Positions 30,413 to 42,800 of a stretch of 64,000 bases of DNA are shown in pieces (the first letter of the stretch is position 1; each line of letters starts with the position of its first letter). The notes beneath the pieces are model-generated. The model made no database searches, had not been told where the DNA came from, and was given only the letters and a program-made list of their open reading frames with translations. Location: assembly GCA_964036295.1 (NCBI GenBank), contig OZ038463.1:23671069-23735068 (forward strand), read 5' to 3'. The translations under genes were made by a program, and so were the position numbers. This DNA is from Plumapathes pennacea (lineage: Eukaryota > Cnidaria > Anthozoa > Antipatharia > Myriopathidae).

Positions 30413-33078
30413 TCTTCATGATGAAATTACTGATGATCCTGATCCGTACACTGCATGTCAAGATCATGCCTTCCGAGGACAACTGGTCCATATGTATGAC
30501 GATAAGGGACTTTACGCTAAACATCAGGCATTGCCTTACACATTCAGGCATTCGCACACGTACGCTGACAATGGACAAAGTTTACATCACAGAATGACAA
30601 TTCTTTCTTATCACGAAAACATGCAATGAGCAATCAATTCTTTAAATGAAAGGGTTCTATTGATGAACTGTAATCTATTCTGGAACTTGGACAAAAGGAA
30701 GTTCTTGCACACACCTCGTCATGCAATACAGACCAATAAATAAAGATCTTTTGCACTAATACCATGCAGTACCAGTTGGACTTGCAAGTTTAACTCCGGA
30801 TATTCTCAGAACATGTGGAAAATAAGACACAGAAAATGGAGGTAAAATATTCAACCTACTTATACTTTTTAATGAGCTTATTAAAATCTCTCATGGCAGT
30901 ATAAACTGGTTATTTGAAATGGTACGACGCCTGGTTATCCCTGGCCAAGGTGAGGCTCCAGAAGATGAGGGCACTCGACAGGAGGGCAATACTGAAATCA
31001 GACTTCCCAAACCTGAAAACATCCAAAGCATCTACAGAAGGACGACTGTTAAAGATCCTGAGGTACGTCAAGAAGTTGTATTGCTTCAGAGCCATGGTAA
31101 CAAATTTCATGCACCTTTTGGATTAAAGCCAGAAAAAGCAGTGAATGTTTCATAAATGATTTGTGCCACTTCCTAATGCATATCTTAACAACAGCTATCC
31201 AGGTTACACTATCAAATGGGAGAACAGCTTTGTACGAACAAATCAGAGAGGACTTTGAGGAAAGCCACCAAAAAGAAGAAACCATGCCACTGGAGGTGAA
31301 GCCGAAGAACAAACTTTAAATACTGTACCAGAAGCCGACCTTTCGGTGCAGTCAAATACCGCCAACAAGGCGAGCACTACTAGTGCAAAGATGTTTAAAG
31401 TCTGTGAAACAGAACTCTACTCTTGCGGGTTTTGTTTTAATTTTTATTGCCAATATTTTATTGCCTATTTATTTTAGATTCAGAATTAAGACTTTATTCA
31501 GACCGACATTTTGCATTATTTTTGGAATGATATCCATAATTCACATCTGTACGAAATAGGTAGATAAATGGTGTTTTTGTTGCAGGATCCTGGTCATGAG
31601 ATGGACAACATTGATGAAGTTTTCAGGGCAATGGGAACGGATATCATTGAGCAGCTACAATTAAATAAAAAATCCTTGGAAATCAGAAGGCCATGATGGA
31701 AACCCTGAGCGATACTTTCCATCTTCTAAACACCAGAGTAAGAAAAGCTCGGCAGGTTACCTCCCAACAATCACCACCGTTAACAGCCAACCCCAAGGCC
31801 TCTGGGAAAACTCACCCGATGCATCAACGGGGGGTTCTACGCCAACTTCTCCTGCATCTGAACAACCCAACTTCCCGCTAAACCCACCAAGCGAAGGTGA
31901 AACTTCATTTAGTTCAGACGTTAGTTTGGAACAAGTGCCATGTGGGGCAATATTACACAAGAAAGTTAGTGCCACATAAGCAGCTTTGTCTTTATGCAAA
32001 AGTTTTGTTTTAAAATTGATAGAAAGCATGTTTAGCAAAAAAGAAATGTCCACCTTAAGGCATTCAGGAGGTACTAGAAAGTATCGGGGCTTACAATTGT
32101 GAAGCAAGCCCTATCTTCTGCTAGAATGAAAATGATTTTAAGTCAGCAAAATCAAAATACCCTAATGAGTTTTCTCATGTGGTAGACACGCCAGAGATTA
32201 GAAAGGCTGTCAATATGAAGTGCCAGAAGACAATCTACAGACCTGAAAATTGAGCTTGGAGATGCGCCTAAAGATAAATAGCACTGGATCTCGAAATACC
32301 TCAAATCCGACTGGTAGTGTGGAATTTTTTGCATTTATTTATTTACCGTACCCTCTATTTTGTTATGTTATCACTAACAATAAAATAATTCGATGTGCAC
32401 GCAGTCCGCTTTAATAGTATCGAATGTTTCAGTTTATACATGCATGTATCTTGTTCAGAGAGACCGAATATTTTGAGCCAAACCCTAAATACACGCACAG
32501 AAAACTGTCCCTTCCACAGGGTTAGGGAAAACTTGATCCGTGGTAGGACACAACTTGAAAACGCCCATACTGCACTTGGAAGGTGCATTTGGACGTTTGT
32601 AGGAAAACTTCAGAACTTTAGTTTATTTTCCCAGAGACAAGAAATGACAGTATCCAATTTAGCCTAATCCGATTTACCAAGCAGCTTCGCACATTCTCAA
32701 TGTTTCTGTAATGTAAAAATTTGAGACTTTTGTTTTCGGGCACAAATGCATCCAATACATACCAGAAATTGACACAGTTTGAACATAAAACCATTTTTAA
32801 AAAACCCAAAGGATTTCCACTGCGCCGCAGCCTCCGGCAGCCCCTCCAGCCGAACCCATAATGGCAGAAAGCGAATTGAGGAAAAAGAAAGTGGCTGACC
32901 TCATGACCCTCCTCAAGCAGAGAACTGGAAAAAAGCTCCACAAAAAAAAACAAGAAAACAAGTCTGTTGGACTAAAATGATTCAAACGCTGAGCGAGCAA
33001 GAAAAACTGTAACCCATAACCAGAAACCACAGTAAAAACAGAAGTGCCAAACAAAAGTGAGCAAAAGTGTGAAAACGG
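30413..33078. other. No gene recognised; decayed coding-like patches
   Basis: Patches at 30919-31155 (RTTVKDPEVRQEV), 31610-31800 (HEMDNIDEVFRAMGTDIIEQ) and 31895-32060 (SSDVSLEQVPCGAILHKKVS, KLIESMFSKKEM) look like decayed protein-coding sequence. The last faintly recalls a BEN-type segment. None is strong enough to name. Confidence 0.3.
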
Positions 33079-33079
33079 G

Positions 33080-33368
33080 ACGAAGAGTATGTGGAACCCA
33101 ATTGGGGGTAGAAGCTTGCTGTTTGTGCACCAAACAGGAAGCAACCTACCACACCACCAAATATGCATTCCCCCTGTTCTTTCTGGTTGTTAAGACCAAC
33201 ATTGACTATCAGATTGTGGGAAGCTTTGTACTTCAAAGCAAAGTGAGTCTGGAAATTGAAAGAGCACTTAGGGTCATTGCAGGCAGGAACAACAGTTGGT
33301 CCCCAAAGTACTTTATGGTAGACTCAGTGAAGATGAAATCCATGGGTGGCGTGTTTATTTCCTGGTAA
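33080..33368 (+). pseudogene. MULE transposase domain fragment
   Basis: The frame reads EATYHTTKYAFPLFFLVVKT, NIDYQIVGSFVLQS and SPKYFMVDSVKMKSMGGVF. The order [D/E]-ATY-x-T-x-Y-x-x-PLFF, a V-x-x-F strand and W/S-P-x-YFM-x-D is that of the Mutator-like transposase domain (pfam10551 type) in its animal versions. The second catalytic Asp would be the D of YFMVD. The first catalytic Asp is read here as Glu or lost. Only about 95 codons remain; flanks show no TIR. Upstream (32820-33060) is decayed sequence with PPAAPPAEPIMAESELRKKK, possibly its N-terminal part. Confidence 0.6.
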
Positions 33369-34488
33369 GGCTAACATAAAAAGAATTTGCTCTTTGCAAT
33401 GATTTCTTTCTCAATTTGACAACTGATATTTACAGAACTTGAAAAGCACTAAGTATCCTAAATACATACTGCAATTGAGCAGGTGAAGTAAGGTTGCTCT
33501 GAATTGACCACAAAGCCAGCCCTTTCTGTAATGCATGCAAAGTATAACAAGTGGTCTTCTCAAATAAGTACCTTCAATTCACATTCCCAAGTACTCAGGA
33601 AGTTCTTGGAAGGTGAAGTGAACTTAGTAAAGAAAGAACTCCCTCAAGGCAGATCTCTCACGAAATTCTATACAGGTCATATGGGGTGCCGCTGACATGA
33701 GGAAAGTGCATGCACAAAAGGAGAAGAGGTGAAGTAAACAAATGCTTATGTCACAATGTGCGAATACCACAAAATGTATGCTTCCTGAGGGTATGAATTT
33801 GTTGACCTGACTTGAGTATGCTACAGTGACCCAGAAGGGTCAATGCAAACAAAAACAATAAAGAGCACAACACAAATAAGAAGCCAAACCGCAAACAACA
33901 AAAGTCAACCAAAAAAATCACAACACAAACAAAAAACTGCAACAAGTTTTCCCCGAGACTGTGTAACAGACTATCTGTAAACACTCAAAGACATCCTGCT
34001 GTTACATACTGTAAAACCCTTGGTTGTATGATAAAAGGATGGGCAAATCCTTGACACAACTCTGCACCTTGTGGGTGAACATTTGTGTGCAGGATTTGCC
34101 CTTCCTTCACCCTCTTATGTTAATTTTTAACAAATTATACTTAAGCAACACACGGATGACATTAGTGCAAACTGTTGCAACGTATTTAACATTTAGACAG
34201 GAACTGAACAACACTTTGCTAGGCTGGGATATCTAAAAACTATGTAATACTACAGTAAGTTGCAGAAATCTAAGTTGAAGGAAGTGCATAACAACTACAT
34301 AGATTTGCATAATTTGCCCAACCCTTTAGTAACCATTAAATCACTGTTTATTTTCGAACCCTCCTTATATAAATATGGCCACTCAATTCTATTGTCAAAC
34401 AATCTTCATCCTCGTTGGTCGATTTCATCTACTAACAGTTGTAGTATCATAGCAGTTCACGTTTTGTAGTTGGTCCTGGACAAAGTCA
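33369..34488. other. No gene recognised
   Basis: AT-rich; short frames only, no motif. Confidence 0.4.
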
Positions 34489-35290
34489 GTGGCAGCTGTC
34501 CAGTATTGTTTTAACAGTGGATATTTTTTACACAATACAACCAGCACCTCAACTATGTCAACTTCCCAAAAACCCATCGTTGGCTTCGAGCAATTCAAAC
34601 GCCAGATAAAAAGCAGAGAGGACTTCAAGGTTTCAGCCAAAAACATATACGTTTGCAAAGTCGACGTTAACAATACTATCAGCCTAATGAAGTTTGAATC
34701 AAGTGGCATTTTCAAAAAAATGCAAGGACAAAACTATCGGTCCCTCACCCCCCACTCTGCTAATGGCAAGCTTGTCTCAAAAAGAGCAGTAAAGAGGCAT
34801 GATAAAAAATATCCACCAGGGATTTACTTTTTTGCTTACTTAGGAGTAGAAAAGAATTTGTTCTGAAAACTACAGAAAGATTGGGAAACGAAATAATCGT
34901 TGATTACACTGCAACAAAAGCGATTTTTTTTCTGAAATGCCATCTTGAGGAAGATTTTGACTCTGACAAGACTCGTCCCTCGAGGTGAAGAACAACCACT
35001 CTTTACAGGCAGATTATCCGTCTCACGCAATAAACATGACCATGTCTACAAACACTGGCATCGCGCCCAGTGCTGGCTCCACTGTGTCTGCAACAGCGAT
35101 GGATGCCAAGGAAATTAAAACAGATCCAACTGCTGTACTTGTTGATTGCCCAATGTTCTGTAATTGCTGACCACGCAGATTTCCACCGTGACGTCTCGGT
35201 AGAGGATGTCACTGAAAATTTTTTTCACAGCCGAAAAAACCCCCAGAGATTACAACACCACCAGGAACAGATAATGCAGCTACAGAAACC
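34489..35290 (+). pseudogene. Likely 5' part of the HECT-like relic
   Basis: The frame 34555-34866 (MSTSQKPIVGFEQFKRQIKS, then SREDFKVSAKNIYVCKVDVN) and following broken pieces (FFLKCHLEEDFDSDKTRPSR near 34935) lie just upstream of the HECT-like exon in the same direction. I recall similar segments N-terminal to a HECT-like module in anthozoan G2E3-like proteins. The link is positional and by memory, so weak. Confidence 0.3.
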
Positions 35291-35494
35291 TTAGAGGAGA
35301 TCCTGTAAAGCATGCTGACAGCCACATTAGCTGACAAGAAACCAGCACAGCTTAATATCCATAGGAAGCATATATGGACAGACTTCAAATAGGCACGACA
35401 TAGAAGGTAGTTGAAACCAGATGACCCCATCAAGATCGTTTTCATGGGAGAGCCAGCAGTTGATGATGGTGGGCCCAGGAGAGAATTTTTAGAG
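35291..35494 (+). pseudogene. HECT ubiquitin-ligase-like (G2E3-type) exon, with stops
   Basis: The frame, with three in-frame stops, reads TETLEEIL, KPAQLNIHRKHIWTDFK and LKPDDPIKIVFMGEPAVDDG, then GPRREFLE, ending GAG before GTATGA. The F-x-GE-x-AVD-x-GGPRREF block is the start of the HECT fold in G2E3-like proteins, where it precedes the ubiquitin-transfer lobe. The next exon (38854) continues in phase 0. The stops indicate a pseudogene, or a transposon-carried copy now dead. Confidence 0.6.
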
Positions 35495-35583
35495 GTATGA
35501 CTTGTCAGCCTTCTCAGTTTACTAATTTCATATCACAACCTTTATGTACTGTTAATTAACTCTTTTCCGACGGCCCCCTCTCC

Positions 35584-35605
35584 CATAGGTCGTGAACGAC
35601 CTATG
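35584..35605. repeat. Subterminal palindrome of piggyBac
   Basis: CATAGGTCGT GA ACGACCTATG: 10-bp arms with a 2-base centre, 24 bp inside the left end. Likely a transposase-binding site. Confidence 0.8.
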
Positions 35606-36041
35606 ACATCACAAGCGTTATTTTTTTCCCTGGTTTGTCTAAACGACCAATCAATAGCTGTACATTGGCTTTGTATTATAACCCAATCACTGACCAATTT
35701 TAAAATAAATCGGGTGAAACGATTGGTCAGTTTTTAGCTTTTTGTACTGTCACACGGCCACGTTCCGCCATCTCAACATGGCGTCTGCTGCTAAGAGACA
35801 GTGTGTAAGATATTTCAAACCGTACATGTAAAGCCGCTTGGAAAAATGTTTGTTGTATTAGTGTGCTACCTTGAAGTTGCATTTTGGTTGATGAAATTGA
35901 TTTTTGTGTGTGAAATGTGATTTGCTGACTGTGTGTGACAATTATTTATATCTTTGCCAGTGCCAATTAGCTGTTTTGTTTGTCGTTGGCCCGAAATAGA
36001 AGACAGAGGAGTGAGTAATGTCTATCATTTCATTTCAGTGA

Positions 36042-37853
36042 TGAGGAAGATATTGCCCAGGATGCAGTCACAGAACAGGACTATCAACCTGACTCTGGTG
36101 AATATAGTAGTAATGCTGCAGGTGGTCCTGTTGAAGGCGGTGCTGCTGAAGGCAGTGATGCTGAAGGCAGTGATGCTGAAGGCGGTGATGCTGAAGACAG
36201 TGACGCTGATGGCAGTGATTTTGATGGCAATGTTGCTGAAGTTGAAGTTGGTGGTGCTCGTGGTCGTGGTCCTGGGGCTAGGCGTGGAGGTGGTCATGGT
36301 TGTAGGGGTAGGCGTGGAGGTGGTCTTGATCGAGGTCGAGGTCGAGGTCATGGTCGTGGTCTTGGCAGAGCAGGTGGGCAAGCTGACCCAGAAGACAACG
36401 AAAAGGGTTATAATTATCCTGATGGTAGGAATGTCTTGCCAGATTTTGCACCCAATCGTCCTCCTGGGTTGCATTTACCAAACCAATTGCTCAGAAATAC
36501 AATGACAACTGCTGTAGAGTTTTTCAAATTATTCTTTACAGTAGAAATGATTGCTTCTAGCATACTAACACCTATGCTTATACCCATGTTGGAGCAGGTA
36601 ACAAGCAATACTACACTAGAGCAGATGGTAGCTGGCCTGAAACTTTTCCAGAGGAAATTTATAAACTTATTGCTTTGCAAATTTACTTTGGTCTTGTTCG
36701 TGTGAGTTCTTCTGACAGGTACTGGGGCACGAAAACACTTTATCATGGTTTGTGGGCAAGAGCCATCCTGTCCCGCAACAGGTACAAAGCTCTTATGGCC
36801 ATGTTACACATTGTTGATCCATGAGATGAGGAAGGAGGTGGTAAATTGCGTAAAGTTCAGGCTTTTGTTAGCTATTTCAAAACCAGGTGTCTAAGTTTGT
36901 ATCAACCGTACCAAAATGTTGCTGTGGATGAGCGAATGGTAAAGTCGAGGCACAGGTCTGGTATCTGACAATATATCAAAGATAAACCAACCAAATGGGG
37001 AATCAAGCTTTGGGTTTTGGCCGATAGTGCGAATGGTTATACTTGTGATTTTGACATTTACATTGGTAGGTCTGCAGGGAGGGACGTTAGTCAACATGGT
37101 CTGGGATATGACATTGTTATGAAACTGATGCAACCTTTTTTCAACCAGGGTTACCACTTATTTTTTGATAATTTTTATACTTCATTTCAACTTGTTAGTG
37201 ATTTGTTTCAGCGTGGAGTGCCTGCAACTGGAACCGTCCAGGAAAACCGTGTAGGATTCCCTGACTGCCTCAAGAAAGGAAAGGAGTGGGCAACTCGTAG
37301 GATGAGAGGGGCTATGCACTGGGAGAGAATTCCACCAGTCCTTGCCTTGCAGTGGAAGGACAACAAGGTAGTGTCTTTACTAACAACGATTGACCATTCC
37401 AATGATTCTGTTCAGGTTATCAGGAAAATAAAGAGGAACAACATCTGGGATGAGATTGTGGTACCCCAACCTCAAACCATCAAGCATTACAACTTATACA
37501 TGAATGCTGTTGATCGGTCAGATCAAATGTTGGCTACCAACAATGTTCTTAGGAAATGTATGCGATGGTGGAAGACTTTGTTCTTCCACCTCATTGACAT
37601 AGCAATTGTTAACAGCTATCTGCTTTTCAAGGAACACAGAGCCAATAATCCAGACGTCGAAGCTCTTCGAAGGCCACAGTCATACTCCCTTCTGGAGTAC
37701 AGGGAAGAACTTGTAAGACAACTTGCTGGGCTTGCTGAGTATGATTTGCCTCCTACAGATTCCAGGGTTCGACCTGCACATGAATTTGAGACTGTCCACA
37801 TGCCTACGTACTCAGGTAAGGAGGCAGTGCACAATCTGTTACAAGCATGGTAG
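36042..37853 (+). pseudogene. piggyBac (DDE_Tnp_1_7) transposase, two stops and one frameshift
   Basis: An acidic N-terminus of AEGSD repeats (36145-36235) and an RG-rich stretch precede NRPPGLHLPNQLL and FFKLFFTVEMIAS. A frameshift near 36552 changes frame to NTYAYTHVGAG and WPETFPEEIYKLIALQIYFG, then YWGTKTLYHGLWARA and LHIVDP. Next come VAVDERMVKSRHRSG (first catalytic Asp) and KLWVLADSANGYTCDFDIYI (second). The clean frame 37017-37853 has HLFFDNFYTS (third Asp) and YNLYMNAVDRSDQM. Stops at about 36821 and 36967 are both TGA where family members have CGA, consistent with CpG decay. The C-terminal Cys-rich finger (37885-37950: CSAPQCGVYLHP) lies past the stop in another frame. Confidence 0.85.
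36130..36240 (+). repeat. 15-bp minisatellite coding (AEGSD)n
   Basis: GATGCTGAAGGCAGT-type units in tandem within the acidic N-terminus of the piggyBac protein. Confidence 0.8.
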
Positions 37854-38853
37854 AGGCCAGCTGAAGGTAAATACATATTGTAGTGCTCCACAGTGTGGAG
37901 TGTACCTGCACCCTGCCAGCAGAGAGAGAAACTGCTTCCAAGAGTACCACAGCAGGGAATATCACAGGAACTAGTGGCAAAACAGTTATATTGTTATACT
38001 GGTATTTGTAATATTTGCACGGGTGACGTGGATTCGATTCCCTGGCATGGTGGCGTTTGGTAACTCACCCAGTTAAGGTTTGCATTGCACTTATGCAAAC
38101 TAGAATGCTTATATCCTCACATTCTAACCCTGATTTCAACCTGTAACCCATTATCCTAACTCACTGCATTCATGGATACATTGCACTACCCGTATCCTTA
38201 TTCAGCTAAATTCACCTTTGACTATGTAGTAAATTGAGCCATGTTTTATGAAATTTTATGCTCTTGTAATTCATTTTAGTGGTACAAGATGATATATGTT
38301 ACATCTTGCTTATCCATTGCAGAACTCCTGGTCCCAGTGTCAAGAATGCATGGGTTCCTCAACAGGTTTGTTGACTATACTTGAGATCTACCAACATTTT
38401 ACTGAAATATAAACTTTTCGGTGGTCTGACTAAAAACCTTCTGATGTCAGTTCTATTCATCCAATTTCATGCAAACTTGCTGAGCATGTAGCCAGTATGA
38501 CAGGGTAACTTTTTTTATTCTGAACTTTCTTCTTGGTACATATTTTGGGGGGACCAAATTGAAATTTACTTCTGAACATGCATAAATTAGTGGTAATTTA
38601 TGCAGATTTATGTATCATTATTAGGAGTTATTATTATCCGACTCAAAAAATAGTATAGTTTTTTTAAAATTCAGACTGTCTGGCTTCAAAACAAGGTACA
38701 GGATTCAATATTTGTAACATTTCCCATCCAGAAATAATTATCTAAAGAAAAAGCACCATTTTCCCTGTTTTTGGACCAGTCGGAAAAGAGTTAACAGTCA
38801 TAAGCTAAACATAACACCACCTGCTTTCTTTTTGTGTTCTTTATTAACCACAG

Positions 38854-39000
38854 GAATCACGAAGGCTAGTGTCAGGGGAAAACCAACTGATTTCAGTTTC
38901 CCTAACCAATGAGAACTTGCACTTTGCTGGGAAAGTGATGGCCATGTCAATCCTTCAAGGTGGACCTGCGCCTTCCTTTCTACGACCTTGTGATTTTTAT
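38854..39000 (+). pseudogene. HECT-like relic, next exon
   Basis: After the CAG the phase-0 frame reads ESRRLVSGENQLISVSLTNE, then NLHFAGKVMAMSILQGGPAP and SFLRPCDFY. The GK-x-x-A-x-SI-x-QGGP-x-P-x-FL pattern continues the GGPRREF exon at 35494 and matches the same G2E3-like HECT module. Downstream exons with the catalytic Cys are not found, so the relic is 3'-incomplete. Confidence 0.6.
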
Positions 39001-39335
39001 ACCTATCAAACAAGCCACTGTCACCAGAGGAGAATTAACACAAGTACAACACAGTTGCCAAGAGATATGAAATATACGTGTACGTATGAACCCCATACTA
39101 TCGTGCATAATCATTGAGGATAGGAATTTATTGCAATATACTTTCCAGTCAAGTCTGCCAGTTTTTTTTGTCATAATATACTAGAAATATGCTTATTGCA
39201 GATCTTTGGATGATACCTTTTTTGGCTTTAATGCGATTGCTATGAAACTTTGAAAAACACTGCAGCTATCATTCAGCAATATGATAGAATTCAATATAAC
39301 TGGAAGAAAATATTTTCAGTGACATTGTAGCTTAA
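39001..39335. other. No gene recognised
   Basis: AT-rich spacer between HECT-like and gypsy relics. Confidence 0.4.
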
Positions 39336-40560
39336 GTGGACAGCACTTTTTCCAGGAGCATGTTTGAGGCAGAAACAGGTGGCAGTTATTCTGTAAGTCA
39401 ATATGATTTAGTCTCAGGAGGTATTGCAGAGGAATGTCTACTCGGTGCAGACTTCCTTGCTAGACACAAAGGTGTCAGGCAAGTTCCATTTTTGGGGAGG
39501 ACAACTTTAAAGTTACAAATAGAAGGGAGCTTCCTATGTAATTCTGGGGTTAGCCTTGGGCATGTCACTATCCCAGCGAGGCAAACATTTATCTATATGT
39601 CTTTGGATTTGTAAATGTTAAATGTTAGGGTTAGTCTTTGCCAAACATTTCCGTCCCTTCCTGTATGGAGGACCATATGTAGTTAGAAAAGACCACAGTG
39701 CACTGAAGTGGCTCCAGAGCTTCAAAGAACATAAAGGTGAGATAGCCTGTAGGTCATAACAGATAGCCGAGTATGATTTTAAAGTTCAGCATCATGCTGG
39801 AGCAAAACATGGCAATCCCAATTCCATGTCAAAAATTCTCCAGGAAAACCCAAAGGTTACAGTGTGTAACATGCTTTCAATAGGTAAGCACAGGGCCACC
39901 TGGAAAGCCCAAACAAGAGACTCCTGGTTGGCCAGTTGCACCCCTCAAGAGCTAAAAGAGAAATTGCACAAGGATGAAGACCTGCATCAAGAGGCAGCCT
40001 GTGTACATAGTGCTTCAAAACTGCTGCAGTCTAAAGCTCACAGACCTGTGAAAAGGGTCTCTGGATGCAGTGGGCCCAGTTATGCCTTTACAGAGAATAT
40101 ATAACATCAGATGGCAAAAAACGAAGGCTGCAGTTAGTGGTGCCACTGGTACTGGTAGCCACTGCATCACAGCACTATCAGAACCATACGCTCGCAGGAC
40201 ACCTAGGGGTATATCTCACGGTTTCCAAAATTACAGAGGTTTAATTTGGTGGGTTTAGCAAGCTAACATCACAAGCTAGATTTGAGACTGTAAACATTGC
40301 ACAGCCTGTGATAAAACAAGTTGATGAGCCCCAATAGTCACCATGCAGTCAGAATTTCCCTTAATGCGGGTAGCAGTTGACATAATGGGTCCTCTTCTAA
40401 TGACCAAAACTGGAAACAAGTACATAATGGTTCTTTCAGATTACCGGACAAAGGCATATCCATTCCCAGCGTCCAGAATTGCTGCCATCCCACATTGATT
40501 GCAATAAATACCTCTACAGGGACTATAACCCACTGCAGTTTCAAATGGTGTTAGTTAACA
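39336..40560 (+). pseudogene. Ty3/gypsy pol relic (protease, RNase H, integrase scraps)
   Basis: ECLLGADFLARHKG (about 39433) is the C-terminal end of a retropepsin. After a deletion that removes the reverse transcriptase, FLYGGPYVVRKDHSALKWLQ (39658-39718) and EYDFKVQHHAGAKHGN (39770-39815) mark RNase H. Past several stops, VAVDIMGPLLMTKTGNKYIM (40372-40431) and DYRTKAYPFPASR mark the integrase core with its first catalytic Asp. Multiple stops and shifts; no LTRs identified. Order and motifs fit metazoan gypsy. Confidence 0.75.
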
Positions 40561-41492
40561 TCCGCATATCAATTATTAATTGGGATTTTTGGATCTGGAA
40601 GTCAAACAAAACAAGGAAAGCACTGCCACTCAACTAGAGAACCATGTAAAGCAGGGTAAAAGAACTATTTCTTTGATGCAATTAACTACAAGTTGCAAAT
40701 TTTGTGTGAAAGAGAGAAAAAGCCACTTGACTTCTTTCGATCTAAACATAGACATGACTCATTGAGTATGAGACTCGCTTGTCAATCAAGTAACAGAAAT
40801 TATTCATAACACGTCACAGCCACGAGAGTGTGTTTCTTTGAAAAAGAGTGCAGCAGAAATCACTAATAATGTATTTCCGGATTTTGTATCCTCCAAGTGA
40901 GTGTTTGCTTATTAAATCTTGCTGTTGGCGGCGACTGGCAAATTGTGTGGCACGTGACCTTTAGCATGTTGGGCGAGTCAGGTGGCTCTTGCAGATGTTT
41001 TATAGCTCAAAACTCACACAATTCTACCAAATATACACTCTGTTGGCCTTATGAGTTGCTTAAAACATTGTGAGGCTTAGTTGGGAGAATTTACAGCAAT
41101 TAAAATCGCCAATTATGTCATTCTACTGGCAGGCGAATTTACAGCAAAAACGACAAATTGAGTGAATTTTGGAAGCTCACAACACACTGAAGGAGATTGA
41201 GGCCAAAGGGTTTTATTGCAGAAAATTGTAGATGGAACCTTAAACTTTAATTTGATGTGCCTTGCTTTGGAATAAAGTTTCCCACTTTTTGCTAAATCCA
41301 TTGTGAAAATGGTCAAACGTGGTCCTCGAGAAACACAGCCTTGGTTGGGTCAACCATTCAGTCTCGCATTTCACAAATATTAGAGGAAATGAGATTTTTA
41401 ACTCTTCTGTATAAAGAAAAGACAAGAAACGTACATATAATTTAAGTTTAAAGCTCGGGATCTTATACTTCCAATAAAGCGATTCATCGAAA
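40561..41492. other. No gene recognised
   Basis: AT-rich; no motif on either strand and no shared repeat detected. Confidence 0.4.
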
Positions 41493-42285
41493 TTGCCTAA
41501 TTTTCAGAATTTCAACAGGCACATAAAATTAAGATTCTTACAAGACACAATAAGAGACTTGAGCCACATGCTCCATCACAGCATGAGTGATGGAGAAAAA
41601 CAATTGCACTCAGGTGTTACGTGTGATGACCCAGCCAAAGTTCCAGTGAAATCAATCAAGCAGTACTCTGGGTATTATGGTTGTGACAAGTGTGCACAAT
41701 TAGGTTTTTGGCAAGGCAGAATAACATTCCAAGATGTGGAAATGTGGAGCTGCGCACTGATGAGTTATTTAGAAACCAGTCTAACAAAGAACACCATCGT
41801 GGTGTCTCCTTTCTGTGGTTTACCTATTGATATGGTAAAAACATTTCCAATTAATTACATGCACTAGAGTTGTCTTGGTGTAATGAAGAAAATAATCCTT
41901 ACATGGATGAGAGGTGACAGAGAAGTGAGAATTTCTGCAGTCCAGATTCATCAGATCAGATAAACTGTTAGAAATGAAAAGGTCTATTCCCAACAGCTTT
42001 GCCTGCAAACCAAGGGGCCTGCATGAGGTAGATAGATGGACAGCCACGAAAACTGTGCTACGAGGTATTCTACCACCACCCATCTATTCTCCTCTGCCCA
42101 AGCACTGTTGTAGTCCACAGGAATTATGCACATGAGCTGTTGGTTTACTTTGTTAACAAAACCCGCACCTTATATGGCATTGAATTTCTAGTATCCAATA
42201 TTCAGACCATGATTTATTTGGCTGCAGATGCAGAGGAATATGGTAGCTTAGACAAATGTGCATGCATTTCCACTTTTCCTTGCCC
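41493..42285 (+). pseudogene. CACTA/Tnp2-like transposase, C-terminal relic
   Basis: The frame 41493-41867 has CDDPAKVPVKSIKQYSGYYG, CDKCAQLGFWQGRITF (zinc knuckle) and SPFCGLPIDMVKTFPINYMH. The next frame continues with CLGVMKKIILTWMRG, then FACKPRGLHEVDRW (about 42003). After more breaks, LYGIEFLVSNIQTMIYLAAD and AEEYGSLDKCA follow (42172-42260). This ordered series matches the large animal Tnp2-like family. At least two frame changes occur. No TIRs found. Confidence 0.65.
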
Positions 42286-42379
42286 GAGGTTGACATTGAC
42301 CATCTCGGCGACTGCGTTCAAGCATGTGAAGACTCACTTGACTGATACGACTCAAACATCACTGGATACTACAAATCAA

Positions 42380-42800
42380 ATGTAAAGATAGCCTACTTGA
42401 ACATAAATAGTATCCTCAACAAATTTGACGAAGTACGGGAAATGCTAAACAGGAGCATGTTTGACATTTTATTGCCGAAACAAAGGTTGACAACACCGTA
42501 TCCGATGCCTTTCTGACATGCCCTGGGTTTCGTATAATTCAAAAAGATCTGGGGGCCTTCTCGCGTATATACGCACAGACATGAAGACGTAAACTAGAAC
42601 CGAGCAATGTTGAGTCGATATGCCTAGATGTTGAAGACTCAAACCACAGCCGACTTCTTGTGTGTACATGCTACAGGTCTCCGGGAAATTGCAAAGAATC
42701 TGTCTTTATTGATGCGCTATCAAGTTCTACTGAAACCATGTACAGGACAAGGAAAGATTTGCTTCTACTAGGTGACTTCAACATGGTCTTGCGGTTTTCA
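42380..42800 (+). pseudogene. LINE ORF2 endonuclease fragment
   Basis: In order: KIAYLNINSILNKFDEV (42388), LLACV-type block lost, then CLDVEDSN, LLVCTCYRSPGNCKESVF (42655-42710) and LLLLGDFNM (about 42760-42786). N-x-NS, YRSP and GDFN are conserved blocks of APE-type endonucleases of CR1/L2-like LINEs. Frameshifts lie near 42470 and 42590. It is cut just after GDFN; the reverse transcriptase is absent. Confidence 0.75.

Larger units (their letters stand above)
35560..38790 (+). mobile_element. piggyBac element, complete ends, TTAA target duplication
   Basis: TTAA at 35556-35559 and 38791-38794 flank CTCTTTTCCGAC (35560-35571) and its exact reverse complement (38779-38790). A perfect subterminal hairpin (CATAGGTCGT/ACGACCTATG) sits at 35584-35605, as is usual for piggyBac ends. 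It carries one decayed transposase (36042-37853), a leader with ATG at 35779 and a 0.9-kb 3' tail. 3231 bp in total. Confidence 0.9.
35495..38853 (+). other. Intron of the HECT-like relic, enlarged by piggyBac
   Basis: Donor GAG/GTATGA after 35494 and acceptor TTATTAACCACAG before 38854. Without the 3.2-kb piggyBac the intron would be about 125 bp. Phase 0 on both sides. Confidence 0.6.

Noticed and set aside
31895-32110. Possible BEN-domain relic (KLIESMFSKKEM, then GGTRKYRG)
   Set aside because: Only a faint pattern with several stops; not enough residues to support a family call.
36025-36474. Minus-strand 149-codon ORF rich in Thr/Ser
   Set aside because: Shadow of the AEGSD and RG repeats in the piggyBac N-terminus.
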